The notes: a model not told the origin generated them from the letters alone. Counted from the first letter of the stretch, positions 11,799 to 21,632 are shown. The stretch is 64,000 nucleotides of DNA from Pseudomonas indica NBRC 103045 (GCF_002091635.1 NZ_BDAC01000009.1:1-64000), one strand, 5' to 3'. Made by a program: numbers and translations.

Positions 11799-12137
11799 GT
11801 GGACTGTCTGTTCTGCAAGATCGTCGCCGGGGAAATCCCCGCGCGCAAGCTCTATGAAGACGAGCAGGTCGTCGCCTTTCATGACATCGGCCCGCAGGCG
11901 CCCGTGCACTTCCTCGTCATTCCGAAGAAGCACATCGCGACCCTCAACGACCTGAGCGAAGACGACAAGGCCCTCGCCGGCCACATTCTCTTCACCGCAC
12001 AACGTCTGGCCAGGGAGCAAGGCTGCGAGGCCGGCTTCCGCCTAGTGATGAACTGCAACGAACAAGGTGGCCAGACGGTCTATCACATTCACATGCATGT
12101 CCTCGGCCAACGCCAGATGCACTGGCCGCCGGGCTGA
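11799..12137 (+). CDS. hinT: HIT family nucleoside phosphoramidase/hydrolase (HinT)
   Basis: The 112-residue histidine-triad protein has the catalytic HIHMHV sequence (His96, His98, His100) and the N-terminal CLFCKIVAGEIPA. HinT-type proteins hydrolyse purine nucleoside phosphoramidates and adenylated lysine. The start is GTG 11799 with GGGAG upstream. The gene faces away from the Ycf46-like ATPase and precedes coq7. Confidence 0.9.
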   Translation: MDCLFCKIVAGEIPARKLYEDEQVVAFHDIGPQAPVHFLVIPKKHIATLNDLSEDDKALAGHILFTAQRLAREQGCEAGFRLVMNCNEQGGQTVYHIHMHVLGQRQMHWPPG

Positions 12138-12237
12138 CGGCCATGCCATGCGGGACCGGGCTTGCGCATGACCGCGGTCAAGACCGGTCCCGGCGATTCC
12201 AGTACACTGCGCCGGCAGAACCCTTGCGGAGGTGCCC

Positions 12238-12885
12238 ATGGCCACCGAACGTCACTACTCCCCTGTCGACCGCCTGCTGCTGCAGGCAGACGCCGCGCTG
12301 CGCACCTTGCTGCCTTTCAGCGGCCAGCCCTATCGCCCCTCGCCGGGTATCGTCCAGCCGGACGCCGAACTGAACGAGAGCGACGCCCGCCACGTGGCCG
12401 GCCTGATGCGCATCAATCACACGGGGGAAGTCTGTGCCCAGGCCCTCTACCAGGGGCAGGCGCTGACCGCCAAGCTTCCCGAAGTGCGCAGTGCCATGGA
12501 ACAGGCAGCCGACGAGGAAATCGACCACCTGGCCTGGTGCGAGCAACGGATTCGTGAGCTGGGCAGCCACCCCAGCGTACTCAACCCCCTGTTCTATGGT
12601 TTGTCCTTCGGCGTGGGCGCCATGGCAGGATTGATCAGCGACAGAGTAAGCCTGGGTTTCGTCGCCGCCACCGAGGACCAGGTCTGCAAGCATCTGGACG
12701 AGCATCTCGACCAGTTGCCTCAGGAAGACCGCAAGTCACGGGCCATTCTCGAACAGATGCGCATCGACGAGGAACAACACTCCACCGCCGCGCTGGAAGC
12801 GGGCGGGCTTCGTTTCCCCGCGCCGGTGAAATTCGGCATGACGCTCCTGTCCAAGGTCATGACCAAGAGCACCTACCGGATATAA
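12238..12885 (+). CDS. coq7: 3-demethoxyubiquinol 3-hydroxylase
   Basis: Di-iron, membrane-associated monooxygenase that performs the penultimate hydroxylation of ubiquinone synthesis. The 215-residue product shows the paired carboxylate motifs: [30 protein letters not shown] and the C-terminal [18 protein letters not shown] 12238 is preceded by a strong GGAGG, so it is preferred over a GTG two codons earlier. Pseudomonads use Coq7 rather than UbiF. Confidence 0.95.
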   Translation: MATERHYSPVDRLLLQADAALRTLLPFSGQPYRPSPGIVQPDAELNESDARHVAGLMRINHTGEVCAQALYQGQALTAKLPEVRSAMEQAADEEIDHLAWCEQRIRELGSHPSVLNPLFYGLSFGVGAMAGLISDRVSLGFVAATEDQVCKHLDEHLDQLPQEDRKSRAILEQMRIDEEQHSTAALEAGGLRFPAPVKFGMTLLSKVMTKSTYRI

Positions 12886-12902
12886 CGCCGCAGCAGCCGG
12901 AT

Positions 12903-12932
12903 AAAAAGAAGGGCGCCATGGGCGCCCTTCTT
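12903..12932 (-). terminator. Bidirectional terminator between coq7 and speD
   Basis: A perfect 12-bp inverted repeat (AAGAAGGGCGCC / GGCGCCCTTCTT) with a 3-base loop lies between converging genes. On the minus strand it is followed by TTTTTAT, an intrinsic terminator for speD; on the plus strand it is followed by a weaker TTC tract and may also serve coq7. Confidence 0.85.
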
Positions 12933-12958
12933 CATTCCATTCGGTACGTGCAACGTCA

Positions 12959-13753
12959 TCAGCGTGGCATGTTCCGCCCGTAGAAGATTTCCAACATCTC
13001 GTGCTTCAGGCGCTGGGTGACCTGTTCGCGCTGCTCCGCGGAAAGATTGCTGGCCGCATCGCCGAACAGATAGTTGTCCAGGTCGAAGTCCTTCAACAGC
13101 ATCTTGGTGTGGAACAGGTTCTCCTGGTACACGTTCACGTCGGTCATCTGGTAGGCCTCGCGCGTGTCCTCGGACAGGTACTTCTGGATCGAATTGATCT
13201 CATGATCGATGAAGTGCTTGCGGCCTTCGACGTCACGGGTGAACCCACGAACCCGGTAGTCGACCGTGACGATGTCCGAATCGAACTGGTGGATCAGGTA
13301 GTTCAATGCCTTCAGCGGCGAGATCACCCCGCAGGTGGAAACGTCGATATCCACACGGAACGTCGCGATACCGTCCACCGGATGGATTTCCGGATAGGTA
13401 TGCACGGTGATATGGCTTTTATCCAGATGCGCCAGGATGGTTTCCGGCAGCGGGCCGGGCGATTCCTCGATCTGGCTTTCGGTGGGCGTCACCGGTTGCT
13501 CGGAGATCAGGATGGTTACGCTGGCGCCCTGCGGGTCGTAGTCCTGACGGGCAATGTTCAGGATGTTGGCGCCGATGATATCCACGACATCGGTGAGAAT
13601 CTGGGTCAGACGCTCGGCATCGTATTCTTCGTCGATGTACTGCACGTAGGCCTGAAGGTCCTCCGGCGTCTCGGCGTAACAGATGTCGTAGATGTTGAAG
13701 CTCAAGGTCTTCGTCAGGTTGTTGAACCCGTGGAGCTTGAGTTTGCTTTTCAC
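12959..13753 (-). CDS. speD: S-adenosylmethionine decarboxylase proenzyme
   Basis: SpeD makes decarboxylated SAM for spermidine synthesis. It is a self-cleaving pyruvoyl enzyme: the processing site is at Ser113 in [13 protein letters not shown]. The 264-residue length and the C-terminal [12 protein letters not shown] region match the E. coli-type class. A strong terminator follows. The 219-bp upstream region to the OsmC gene shows no further gene; its promoter is not obvious. Confidence 0.95.
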   Translation of the reverse strand: MKSKLKLHGFNNLTKTLSFNIYDICYAETPEDLQAYVQYIDEEYDAERLTQILTDVVDIIGANILNIARQDYDPQGASVTILISEQPVTPTESQIEESPGPLPETILAHLDKSHITVHTYPEIHPVDGIATFRVDIDVSTCGVISPLKALNYLIHQFDSDIVTVDYRVRGFTRDVEGRKHFIDHEINSIQKYLSEDTREAYQMTDVNVYQENLFHTKMLLKDFDLDNYLFGDAASNLSAEQREQVTQRLKHEMLEIFYGRNMPR

Positions 13754-13972
13754 CGTAGGAAACTCTCTGTGTATGCGGCTCTGCCGCGTGATTGAGCATG
13801 CCCGTCAGATGCGAACGACGCGTCTGCGTAGGACGGTTAACACCTCTTCGCGTTGGCGATTGTGGTCGTTTGGTCGGAGGCTCGGAGCCCCCTGAAAATG
13901 GGGGCGCATTATGCAGAGGAGCGGCGTCCTCCGCCAGAGTTTGCGCCCGTTTTGTGATGGCCGGATGTCGGC

Positions 13973-14395
13973 TCAGCCCAGTTCGACGATCTCGTAATCG
14001 TGGGTGATTTCGACGCCGGCACGCCCCAGCATGATGGAGGCCGAGCAGTATTTCTCCGCCGACAGCTCTACCGCGCGCTTTACTTGGGCTTCCTTGAGGC
14101 CGCGACCCTTGACGACGAAGTGCACGTGGATCTTGGTGAACACCTTGGGATCTTCGCTGGCCCGCTCGGCCTCCAGAAACGCCTCGCAGCTTTCCACCGG
14201 CTGCCGGGACTTCTTCAGGATGCTCACCACGTCGAAATTGGTACAACCACCCAGGCCGAGCAGCAGCATCTCCATCGGCCGCACCCCGAGGTTGCGTCCA
14301 CCGTTCTCCGGCGGCCCATCCATGACAACGGCATGGCCGCTACCGGACTCGCCAACGAAAAGGGCCTCGCCAGCCCACTGGATACGTGCTTTCAT
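13973..14395 (-). CDS. OsmC family protein
   Basis: The 140-residue protein is of the OsmC/Ohr peroxidase superfamily. The two redox cysteines are present at Cys51 (GLGGCTNFD) and Cys117 (KYCSASIML), with the conserved PPENGGRNLG loop. It is of the YhfA-like subgroup rather than classical Ohr, so the natural substrate is uncertain. In P. aeruginosa the orthologous gene also lies beside vfr. It is transcribed divergently from vfr. Confidence 0.85.
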   Translation of the reverse strand: MKARIQWAGEALFVGESGSGHAVVMDGPPENGGRNLGVRPMEMLLLGLGGCTNFDVVSILKKSRQPVESCEAFLEAERASEDPKVFTKIHVHFVVKGRGLKEAQVKRAVELSAEKYCSASIMLGRAGVEITHDYEIVELG

Positions 14396-14635
14396 CGCTG
14401 GATTCCGCTATATGAAAAAGGTGCGCTAGCTTATCACAAGGCCCTTCGGGGCCCCTGCGGGACAGCGAAGTGACAAAAAAGTGCCACCCAGGTGTTAGCT
14501 GGATCGCAATTTCACATGGACTGAGCAGGCGCGTCTGTTAAGCTGGCGCCGGATTACTGGCACACTTGGCCGGACAACTATAAGAAATTGCCTGTTGGAC
14601 AAGGGCTTATCCTTTTTATTTTTCGGGACTCGGGC

Positions 14636-15280
14636 ATGGTTGCGATCACCCTTACACCTAAAATCAAGCACCTCGACAAACTCCTCGCGCATTGTCACCG
14701 CCGCCGCTACACGGCAAAGAGCACCATCATTTATGCGGGCGATCGATGCGAAACCCTCTACTTCATCATCAAGGGATCGGTCACCATCCTCATCGAGGAT
14801 GACGACGGTCGCGAGATGATCATCGCCTATCTCAACTCTGGAGATTTCTTCGGTGAGATGGGGCTGTTCGAAAAGGAAGGCTCGGAGAAGGAACGTAGCG
14901 CCTGGGTGCGCGCGAAAACCGAGTGCGAAGTGGCGGAACTCAGCTATGCCAAGTTCCGCGAACTGACCCAACAGGACCCGGATATCCTCTACGCACTCGG
15001 TAGTCAGATGGCCGAACGCCTGCGCAACACCACGCGCAAGGTCGGCGACCTGGCATTCCTCGACGTCACCGGCCGTGTCGCCCGCACCCTGCTGGACCTG
15101 TGCCGGCAGCCGGACGCCATGACCCACCCCGACGGCATGCAGATCAAGATCACCCGCCAGGAAATCGGCCGCATCGTCGGTTGCTCGCGGGAAATGGTCG
15201 GTCGTGTTCTGAAAAGCCTCGAGGAGCAGGGGCTGGTACACGTCAAGGGCAAGACCATGGTGGTCTACGGTACCCGCTGA
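14636..15280 (+). CDS. vfr: cAMP-binding global regulator Vfr
   Basis: CRP-family transcription factor, 214 residues, which in P. aeruginosa controls virulence, quorum sensing and twitching genes when bound to cAMP. The cAMP-binding domain includes [14 protein letters not shown] and [17 protein letters not shown]; the C-terminal winged helix has the recognition region [23 protein letters not shown] 14636 (MVAITLTP) is the conserved start. Its transcription terminator has been split by the adjacent IS4-family element, which brings its own hairpin in place of it. Confidence 0.96.
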   Translation: MVAITLTPKIKHLDKLLAHCHRRRYTAKSTIIYAGDRCETLYFIIKGSVTILIEDDDGREMIIAYLNSGDFFGEMGLFEKEGSEKERSAWVRAKTECEVAELSYAKFRELTQQDPDILYALGSQMAERLRNTTRKVGDLAFLDVTGRVARTLLDLCRQPDAMTHPDGMQIKITRQEIGRIVGCSREMVGRVLKSLEEQGLVHVKGKTMVVYGTR

Positions 15281-15300
15281 CGAGCGCACAAGAAAAAGCC

Positions 15301-15310
15301 GGCAAATGCC
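15301..15310. repeat. Left target-site duplication of the IS4-family element
   Basis: GGCAAATGCC stands directly before the left terminal inverted repeat and is repeated exactly at 16734-16743 after the right one. A 10-bp duplication fits the IS4 family. The duplicated bases are the loop-proximal part of the original vfr/trpC terminator. Confidence 0.93.
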
Positions 15311-15311
15311 T

Positions 15312-15347
15312 AATGCCAGTCAGTTAAGCTGACTGGCATTTTTATTT
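15312..15347 (+). terminator. Terminator formed by the left IS end
   Basis: A perfect 12-bp stem (AATGCCAGTCAG / CTGACTGGCATT) with loop TTAAG is followed by TTTATTT; the stem itself ends in TT. It includes part of the terminal repeat and an inverted copy of it found only at this end. Transcripts leaving vfr meet it first, so it can replace the disrupted native terminator. Confidence 0.75.
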
Positions 15348-16649
15348 CTGGGCGGATACTTGGAGGGTTTTGGCCTGACCGCTCGGGGGTAACACCGATC
15401 CTCCCGCCGATGCGGCAGCACGTAATGCATGGCTGACGCATGCAGTTCTGCCAAGTCTTTGGGGATGTTGCCCGGATGCCGTAGGGAAAGGCCATTGAGT
15501 AACCCGAGGATCGCCCAGGTGCAGGCGGTGAAGCTCATTTCGCAGGGGTAGATGCCGGGACAATGGCGACTCATTTCCAGCATCTGGTAGCGCAGCAGGT
15601 TGTAGCCCAGCAGTACTCCCCAGAGCTCTTGCTCGATCATTTCCGGCGTCTTGCTGCGCAACATGTAGCGGCTGTCCAGCAGGCTCTGCTTCATCTCCCG
15701 GTAGCCCAGTTCGATTTCCCAGCGCTGACTGTACAAGTCGACGATTTCCTCTGACGGGAAGCGCAGGGGATCGGTCATCGAGGTCAGGATCTGGCGCACC
15801 TTGCCCTTGACTGTCTTGCTCAGGAGCCGCGCCTGCAGGGTTTCCGGCAGGTCTGGCCATTGCTTTCGCGCCTGCGCCGAGATCGGCAGGCTGACGATGA
15901 TATCCTGGCGGCCCAGCCGGTGGATGACGTCATAGCGAGCCCCCTTGCGCAGCGGGATCAGCCAGTGACGCTGGGTGCCGGCCTGCTGCCAATGGTGCAA
16001 CAAGCCCAGGGAGTAGAAGCCGCGGTCGAACAGGGTCAACGAGTGATCGGGTGTACTGGCGACCAGTTGCTCGGCCAGTTTCATTTCGTTGCTGTGGTAA
16101 CCGCGAAGGCGCTGCTGACCAACAGGTGACTGGTCAATTCCATCTGACACACCATGCGCACCTGTGGAAAACCGGTATCGCCATACTGGTTGGTGGAGCT
16201 GGCGTAGCGGTCGCGGTTCTCCTGCGTATCGGGCGTGCGCCAGACCACACCGTCGACACTGAGCAGGCGCAGCCCCATCCAGCTCGGATGATTGGCCGAG
16301 GCATGCCAGCGCTGCTGCGTCAGGGCGAACACTTCACGTACCGCCTGGCTGCCCAGGCGCTGGCGTCCTTGAACCACGGCGCTGGGGGCCACCAAGGGGC
16401 GCTGTCCGGGTAGCATGATGTCCATCTGGTTGACGACATCCCAGGCCGACATCCGGCGAAACAGGGCATCCCAATCACGCACCAAATCATCGCCTCCAGA
16501 GGCAGCCGCCTCTTGCGCAGAGTCGCTACCCCTGCGGTCTCGAAGGCCGACCGGACCAGTTCGGGGTCAAGCAGCTCGCCAAGTCCATCGAGTGCATGGG
16601 CGGTGCTGGCGATTTCGTGGGTAAGGGCTAGCGCACGTGAGAGCCGCAT
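15320..16649 (-). pseudogene. IS4-family transposase, two frameshifts
   Basis: Three consecutive reading frames are needed to read one transposase of about 443 residues from ATG 16649 (MRLSRALALTHEI) to a stop inside the left terminal repeat. The frames change near 16466 (before DALFRRMSAWDVVNQ) and near 16102 (after [11 protein letters not shown]). Each change is explained by loss of one base, probably a G. DDE elements are visible: [28 protein letters not shown] and the YREK box. It is a pseudogene unless the two indels are sequencing errors. Confidence 0.85.
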
Positions 16650-16682
16650 AAAAAATCCGATGCCTGAAACAGGCATCGGATT
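16650..16682 (-). terminator. Inward-reading terminator near the right IS end
   Basis: A perfect 13-bp stem (AATCCGATGCCTG / CAGGCATCGGATT) with a 3-base loop is followed, in the minus direction, by a T run. It lies between the right terminal repeat and the transposase start, so transcripts entering from trpC should stop here before the transposase is read. This also makes the ATG at 16676, which lies inside the hairpin, an unlikely start. Confidence 0.8.
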
Positions 16683-16733
16683 CTGCTTGTAGCTCGCCAG
16701 ACGTCAAGGCTGGGGCTTAACTGACTGGCATTA

Positions 16734-16743
16734 GGCAAATGCC
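16734..16743. repeat. Right target-site duplication of the IS4-family element
   Basis: Second exact copy of GGCAAATGCC. It is followed by GGC and a T run, the right half of the interrupted vfr/trpC terminator; the left half (a run of A followed by GCC) is at 15293-15300. Confidence 0.93.
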
Positions 16744-16767
16744 GGCTTTTTTCCATTCGAGCCGCCA

Positions 16768-17604
16768 TCAACCCGGATCGGCCCCCATTACCGCGCGCGT
16801 TTTCTCCGGGAAGAACAGGCGCTGCAATTCCAGGCCGGGGTTCTCGGCACGCATGAAAGCCTCTCCGACCAAGAAGGCATAGACCTCACTGATTTCCATC
16901 AGTTCCACATCGGCCCGATTGAGAATGCCGCTCTCGGTGACCACCAGGCGGTCGCGCGGAATCCGCGGCAGCAGGTCGAGCGTGGTTTCCAGACTGACCT
17001 CGAAGGTGTGCAGGTTGCGGTTGTTGATACCTAGCAAGGGGGTATCCAACGTCTTCAGCGCCCGCTCCAGCTCATCGCCATCATGCACTTCGACCAGCAC
17101 ATCCAGACCGACATCCTTGGCGGTGGCCGCCAGTTCCGCCATGCGCACATCGTCCAGGGCGGAGACGATCAACAGGACGCAATCGGCGCCCAAGGCCCGC
17201 GACTCGACGATCTGGTAAGGGTCGATCATGAAGTCCTTGCGGATCACCGGCAGGCTGCAGGCCGCACGGGCTTCCTGCAAATAGGCATCGGCACCTTGGA
17301 AAAAGTCCACATCGGTCAGCACCGACAGGCAGGTCGCCCCGCCCTCTTGGTAACTCCGGGCGATTTCCGTCGGCACGAAGTTCTCTCGCAATACGCCCTT
17401 GCTTGGCGATGCCTTCTTGATCTCGGCAATCACCGCCGGCTGCTTGCGCTTGGCCTGCTCCAGCAGGGCCTGGGCAAAACCACGCGGCGCGTCGGCGTCA
17501 CGGGCCAGTTGCTCCAGCTCCGCCAACCCCAGGCGCGCCCGGCGTTCGGCCACTTCCTCCGCCTTGCGGGCGATGATTTTCTCCAGAACGGTCGGCAGAC
17601 TCAC
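16768..17604 (-). CDS. trpC: Indole-3-glycerol-phosphate synthase
   Basis: TrpC performs the fourth step of tryptophan synthesis from anthranilate. The 278-residue monofunctional TIM barrel has the [12 protein letters not shown] substrate loop, the [14 protein letters not shown] segment, [14 protein letters not shown] and [14 protein letters not shown]. The start is a GTG at 17604 that overlaps the trpD stop (GTGA). It is the last gene of trpGDC, and its 3' terminator is broken by the IS element. Confidence 0.96.
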   Translation of the reverse strand: MSLPTVLEKIIARKAEEVAERRARLGLAELEQLARDADAPRGFAQALLEQAKRKQPAVIAEIKKASPSKGVLRENFVPTEIARSYQEGGATCLSVLTDVDFFQGADAYLQEARAACSLPVIRKDFMIDPYQIVESRALGADCVLLIVSALDDVRMAELAATAKDVGLDVLVEVHDGDELERALKTLDTPLLGINNRNLHTFEVSLETTLDLLPRIPRDRLVVTESGILNRADVELMEISEVYAFLVGEAFMRAENPGLELQRLFFPEKTRAVMGADPG

Positions 17605-18647
17605 GCTTCATTCTCCTGTCGGAACACCGCGGTAAAGGACACCAGCTCTTCCAGCTTCTCGCGTGCCAGGCCGGTGTGCAGCGCATCATGGGCCAACTGT
17701 ATGCCCTCCTTCAAACTGCTGGCATGGTCCGCGGCATACAGGGCCGCGCCAGCGTTGAGCACGATCATGTCGGCAGCCTTCTGCCCGTTTTCCGTCTTGC
17801 GACGGCCGAGCGCATCGCGGATCAGCTCCAGCGATGCCAGCGGCGTCTCTACAGTCAGGCCGATCAGGCTCTGGCTCTTGATGCCGAAATCCTCCGGCTG
17901 AATGCTGTATTCGCTAACGACGCCATCCTTCAGCTCGGCGACATGGGTCGGCGCGGCGAGGCTGATCTCGTCCAACCCATCCTGGGCATGCACCACCAAC
18001 ACATGCACGCTGCCGAGCCGCTGCAACACTTCCGCCATCGGCCGGCACAGCGCCTGGCTGAACACCCCGATGACCTGATGCTTGACGCCCGCCGGATTGG
18101 TCATCGGGCCGAGCATGTTGAAGAGAGTACGCAGCGCCAGTTCCCGGCGCGGGCCGATGGCATGCTTCATCGCCCCGTGATGGGCCGGCGCGAACATGAA
18201 GCCGACCCCGACGGACTCGACGCAACGCGCCACCTGCTCCGGCGTCAAGTTCAGGTAGACACCTGCCGCCTCCAGCAGATCGGCGCTGCCGCTCTTGCCG
18301 GAAACTGCGCGATTGCCATGCTTGGCTACCTTGCCGCCCGCCGCCGCTACCACAAAGGCCGCCGCGGTGGAGACGTTGAAGATATTCATGCCGTCGCCGC
18401 CGGTGCCGCAGGTGTCCACCAGACGCTCGGCCTGGATGTTCACCGGTGCCGCCAGCTCACGCATCACCTGGGCGGCCCCGACGATTTCGTCGATGGTCTC
18501 GCTCTTCATGCGCATGCCCATCAGGAAGGCGCCGATCTGTGCGTCGGTGCACTGCCCGGTCATGATTTCCCGCATCACCGATTGCATTTCCTCGGTGGTC
18601 AGGTCCAGTTGGCCGACGATACGGCTCAGCGCGCCCTTGATATCCAT
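17601..18647 (-). CDS. trpD: Anthranilate phosphoribosyltransferase
   Basis: TrpD joins anthranilate and PRPP. The 348-residue protein shows the PRPP-binding [16 protein letters not shown] motif, the [19 protein letters not shown] loop and [25 protein letters not shown] 18647 is preceded by AAGGAG at 5-base spacing, better than the GTG one codon upstream. It lies between trpG and trpC with short gaps or overlaps, forming trpGDC. Confidence 0.96.
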   Translation of the reverse strand: MDIKGALSRIVGQLDLTTEEMQSVMREIMTGQCTDAQIGAFLMGMRMKSETIDEIVGAAQVMRELAAPVNIQAERLVDTCGTGGDGMNIFNVSTAAAFVVAAAGGKVAKHGNRAVSGKSGSADLLEAAGVYLNLTPEQVARCVESVGVGFMFAPAHHGAMKHAIGPRRELALRTLFNMLGPMTNPAGVKHQVIGVFSQALCRPMAEVLQRLGSVHVLVVHAQDGLDEISLAAPTHVAELKDGVVSEYSIQPEDFGIKSQSLIGLTVETPLASLELIRDALGRRKTENGQKAADMIVLNAGAALYAADHASSLKEGIQLAHDALHTGLAREKLEELVSFTAVFRQENEA

Positions 18648-18656
18648 CACTGCTCC

Positions 18657-19250
18657 TTAGCGGCGACCGCCGGTCTGTTTCAGGAAGTTGGCGAACAGCT
18701 CATGCCCTTGTTCGGTCAGGATCGATTCGGGATGGAACTGCACGCCTTCGACGTTCAGAGTCTTATGGCGCAGCCCCATGATTTCGTCCACCTCACCGTT
18801 CTCAAACTGGGTCCATGCGGTAATTTCCAGACAGTCCGGCAACGTCTCGCGCTTGACCACCAGCGAGTGGTAGCGGGTGACGGTCAAGGGGTTGTTCAGG
18901 CCGGCGAAGACGCCCTGGTTCTCATGAAATACCGGGCTGGTCTTGCCGTGCATCACCTGGCGGGCACGCACCACATCGCCGCCGAACGCCTGACCGATGC
19001 TCTGGTGCCCCAGGCAGACGCCCAGGATCGGCAATTTGCCGGCGAAGCGCTCGATCACAGCCAGCGAAACACCAGCTTCGGTCGGGGTACAGGGGCCGGG
19101 GGAAATGACGATGCGCTCGGGATTCAGCGCCTCGATCTCGGCGACACTCAGCTCGTCGTTGCGGATCACCTTGACGTCCTGGCCCAGTTCGCCCAGGTAC
19201 TGCACCACGTTGTAGGTGAAAGAGTCGTAGTTATCGATCATCAGCAGCAT
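18657..19250 (-). CDS. trpG: Anthranilate synthase component II (glutamine amidotransferase)
   Basis: TrpG supplies ammonia to TrpE from glutamine. The 197-residue class I amidotransferase has the catalytic triad Cys79 ([12 protein letters not shown]), His173 and Glu175 ([13 protein letters not shown]). The start is ATG 19250 ([14 protein letters not shown]). It begins 11 bases after trpE, so trpE and trpGDC look contiguous here. In P. aeruginosa PAO1 a pyocin gene cluster lies between them. Confidence 0.96.
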   Translation of the reverse strand: MLLMIDNYDSFTYNVVQYLGELGQDVKVIRNDELSVAEIEALNPERIVISPGPCTPTEAGVSLAVIERFAGKLPILGVCLGHQSIGQAFGGDVVRARQVMHGKTSPVFHENQGVFAGLNNPLTVTRYHSLVVKRETLPDCLEITAWTQFENGEVDEIMGLRHKTLNVEGVQFHPESILTEQGHELFANFLKQTGGRR

Positions 19251-19261
19251 GGCAGACTCCT

Positions 19262-20743
19262 TCACTTCGCGGTCTGTTCGGCAAGGGCGACGGCACGGAA
19301 CATGGCGCGCCGCTTGTTCAGGGTTTCCTCCCACTCCAGCGCGGGCACCGAGTCGGCGACGATACCCGCGCCGGCCTGGACATGGAGTTCGCCGTCCTTG
19401 ATCACCGCCGTGCGGATGGCGATGGCGGTGTCCATGTTGCCGTTCCAGGCCAGATAGCCGACGGCGCCGCCGTAGACGCCACGCTTGACCGGCTCCAGCT
19501 CGTCGATGATTTCCATGGCGCGGATTTTCGGAGCGCCGGACAGCGTACCGGCCGGCAGGATCGCCCGCAGCGCATCCATCGCACTCATGCCCGCCTTCAA
19601 CTGACCGGTAACGTTGGACACGATGTGCATCACGTTGGAATAGCGCTCGATGACCATTTTCTCGGTCAAGCGGACCGAACCCGTCTCCGAGACCCGGCCG
19701 ACGTCGTTGCGGCCCAGGTCGATCAGCATCAGGTGCTCGGCCAGTTCCTTGGCATCCGAGAGCAGGTCCTTCTCCAGCGCCACGTCGGCTTCCTCGCTGG
19801 CGCCACGCGGGCGGGTACCGGCGATCGGACGGACCGTCACCAGATTGTCCTCGACGCGTACCAGCACTTCCGGCGACGAGCCCACCACGTGGAAATCGCC
19901 GAAATTGAAGAAGTACATGTAGGGCGTCGGATTGAAGCAGCGCAGGGCGCGGTAGAGATCGATAGGTGCCGCCTGGAAGGGAATGGACATGCGCTGGGAG
20001 ATCACCACCTGCATGCAGTCGCCGGCCAGGATGTATTCCTTGATCGCGTCGACCGCCCGCTCGTAGTCCCCCCGGCTGAAGCTGGAACGGAACTCGGGCT
20101 CGCAGCCGGCCGGGGCGTTCAGGTCGACCCCGAGCCGTGGCGTAATCGGCCGGCGCAGCCGCTCCAGCAAGTCCTGCAAACGAGCCTGCCCCTGCTCGTA
20201 GGCGTTTTCCTCGGCCGGATCGGCGAGGACGATGGCGTGAATCTTCCCGGCCAGGTTGTCGAATACCACCACGGCATCGGAGACCATCAGCAGGATATCC
20301 GGTGTCCCCAGCGGATCGGGATTCGGACACTGGGCCAGCTTGGGCTCGACGTAGCGCACGCTGTCATAGCCGAAGTAGCCGACCAGCCCCCCGTTGAAGC
20401 GCGGCAGCCCGGGCAGCGTCGGCACGCGATAGCGCGCCTTGAAGGATTCGACGAAGGCCAGCGGATCGGCGCAATCGTCATGCCGCTCCACCTCGACGCC
20501 ATCGGTCGCGATGCTGACGCGATGCCCATAAGCACGCAGCACGGTGCGGCTGGGCAGGCCAATAATGGAGTAACGGCCCCACTTCTCGCCGCCCTGCACG
20601 GATTCCAGCAGGTAGGAGTTCGGCGCGTCGGCCAGTTTCAGGTAGATGGACAGCGGGGTATCGAAATCGGCCAACGTCTCGCAGGCCAAAGGAATGCGGT
20701 TATAGCCGGCATCGGCCAGGCGCAGGAATTCTTCGCGGTTCAT
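19262..20743 (-). CDS. trpE: Anthranilate synthase component I
   Basis: TrpE converts chorismate and ammonia to anthranilate. The 493-residue protein has the N-terminal tryptophan feedback site ([18 protein letters not shown]) and the C-terminal chorismate-binding domain ([63 protein letters not shown]). It is preceded by a short leader peptide with two tryptophan codons and a hairpin, which suggests control by attenuation. Confidence 0.97.
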   Translation of the reverse strand: MNREEFLRLADAGYNRIPLACETLADFDTPLSIYLKLADAPNSYLLESVQGGEKWGRYSIIGLPSRTVLRAYGHRVSIATDGVEVERHDDCADPLAFVESFKARYRVPTLPGLPRFNGGLVGYFGYDSVRYVEPKLAQCPNPDPLGTPDILLMVSDAVVVFDNLAGKIHAIVLADPAEENAYEQGQARLQDLLERLRRPITPRLGVDLNAPAGCEPEFRSSFSRGDYERAVDAIKEYILAGDCMQVVISQRMSIPFQAAPIDLYRALRCFNPTPYMYFFNFGDFHVVGSSPEVLVRVEDNLVTVRPIAGTRPRGASEEADVALEKDLLSDAKELAEHLMLIDLGRNDVGRVSETGSVRLTEKMVIERYSNVMHIVSNVTGQLKAGMSAMDALRAILPAGTLSGAPKIRAMEIIDELEPVKRGVYGGAVGYLAWNGNMDTAIAIRTAVIKDGELHVQAGAGIVADSVPALEWEETLNKRRAMFRAVALAEQTAK

Positions 20744-20785
20744 GGATCAGCCTCGTGGCTTGAGGGTAACGGTCGGGTGCAAACG

Positions 20786-20801
20786 CGCCGGCGATCCGGC
20801 G
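20786..20801 (-). promoter_or_regulatory. Candidate trpE attenuator hairpin
   Basis: A 6-bp GC stem (CGCCGG / CCGGCG) with a 4-base loop lies 10 bases beyond the stop codon of the leader peptide and about 45 bases ahead of trpE. The trailing T run is weak (GCGTTTGC), so this is the best candidate rather than a textbook attenuator. Trp-dependent attenuation of trpE and trpGDC has been reported for P. putida. Confidence 0.45.
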
Positions 20802-20811
20802 ACAGACGAGA

Positions 20812-20856
20812 TCAGGCGCGCCAGCGCCAACGGGCCAGGGCCTTGATGACCTTCAT
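20812..20856 (-). CDS. trpL: trpE leader peptide (14 residues, two Trp)
   Basis: A 14-codon frame encodes MKVIKALARWRWRA and ends with TGA. The Trp-Arg-Trp run sits just before the stop, ahead of a hairpin and trpE, the arrangement of an amino-acid attenuation leader. The upstream ribosome site is weak. Two closely spaced TGG codons in so short a frame, upstream of trpE, are unlikely by chance. Confidence 0.72.
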   Translation of the reverse strand: MKVIKALARWRWRA

Positions 20857-20917
20857 CCAGAGTTTGCAGGTGACCACCACGATCTGATCTCTCGGCGGGG
20901 TTTGAAGACGTCCGGCC

Positions 20918-20946
20918 ACACTAGCGCAGGCGCCGGCCCGAATCAA
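20918..20946 (-). promoter_or_regulatory. Candidate trpL-trpE promoter
   Basis: On the minus strand TTGATT and TAGTGT are spaced by 17 bases, about 62 bases ahead of the leader peptide. The -35 element overlaps the gph stop codon. The -10 box is poor, so confidence is moderate. Confidence 0.4.
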
Positions 20947-21632
20947 CCGCCCGGCAGCAGCTGGCGCAGATCATCGAGAACCAGCGCCGGATTTTCTTCG
21001 GCGATGGGACGGCCATGGTTATAGCCATAGCTCATCGCCACGCAAGGCACGTCCGCCGCCCTGGCCGCCAGCACATCGTTGCGCGAATCGCCGATGAAAA
21101 GCGCATCGGCCGACGCTACGCCGGCCTTGTCCAGCACCCAATGCAAGGCCGCCGGATCGGGCTTCTGCTGCGGCAAGGTATCGCCGCCGACGATCCAACG
21201 GAAATAGCCGCCGAGCCCTTTCTCCTCCAGCAGCGGCGCGACGAAGCGCTCCGGCTTGTTGGTCACCACGGCCAGGGGAATACCCTGTGCCTTGAGCCAG
21301 TCCAGGGTCGGAGGGACGCCGGGATAGACGGTGGTCAAGCAGTGGCTGTCGGCGTAGACCTGCATGAATATCTGCAAGGCCCGCTCGGCTTCGGCGTCGT
21401 CGACGTGCTCATGCTGCAACCCACCGGCCAGCGCGCGGCGCACCAACACCCGGGCACCGTTACCGACCCACTCGCGCACCCGCTCCAGCCCCGCCGGCGC
21501 CCGGCCGAAATCGGCCAGCATACGGTCGACGGCTGCCGCCAGATCGGGGACGGAATCCATCAGGGTGCCGTCCAGATCGAACATCACCAGGCGCGGCAGG
21601 CGCCCGGGAAACAGTTGCGCGAGCCCGTTCAT
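20943..21632 (-). CDS. gph: Phosphoglycolate phosphatase
   Basis: HAD-superfamily phosphatase, 229 residues, which removes 2-phosphoglycolate. HAD motif I is [12 protein letters not shown], motif II lies in [10 protein letters not shown], and motifs III/IV are [13 protein letters not shown] and [15 protein letters not shown]. The start ATG 21632 overlaps the rpe stop (ATGA), as in the rpe-gph-trpE order of other pseudomonads. A much longer frame exists through the rpe gene but is a shadow. Confidence 0.95.
   Translation of the reverse strand: MNGLAQLFPGRLPRLVMFDLDGTLMDSVPDLAAAVDRMLADFGRAPAGLERVREWVGNGARVLVRRALAGGLQHEHVDDAEAERALQIFMQVYADSHCLTTVYPGVPPTLDWLKAQGIPLAVVTNKPERFVAPLLEEKGLGGYFRWIVGGDTLPQQKPDPAALHWVLDKAGVASADALFIGDSRNDVLAARAADVPCVAMSYGYNHGRPIAEENPALVLDDLRQLLPGG

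Larger units (their letters stand above)
15311..16733 (-). mobile_element. IS4-family insertion sequence, 1,423 bp
   Basis: Complete element with 19-bp perfect terminal inverted repeats (TAATGCCAGTCAGTTAAGC at both ends), a 10-bp target duplication and a single transposase gene on the minus strand. The transposase has the IS4 signature Y-(2)-R-(3)-E-(6)-K ([15 protein letters not shown]). The ends are intact, so it could be moved in trans, but the transposase reading frame is broken twice. Intrinsic-terminator hairpins lie just inside both ends. Confidence 0.93.

Noticed and set aside
14396-14635. Vfr self-binding site upstream of vfr
   Set aside because: TTTCACAT and TATCACAA half-sites are present but no partner half-site at correct spacing was found; too weak to list.
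16676-16676. Transposase start at ATG 16676
   Set aside because: It lies inside the terminator-like hairpin at the right end; ATG 16649 lies just beyond the hairpin and gives a normal family length.
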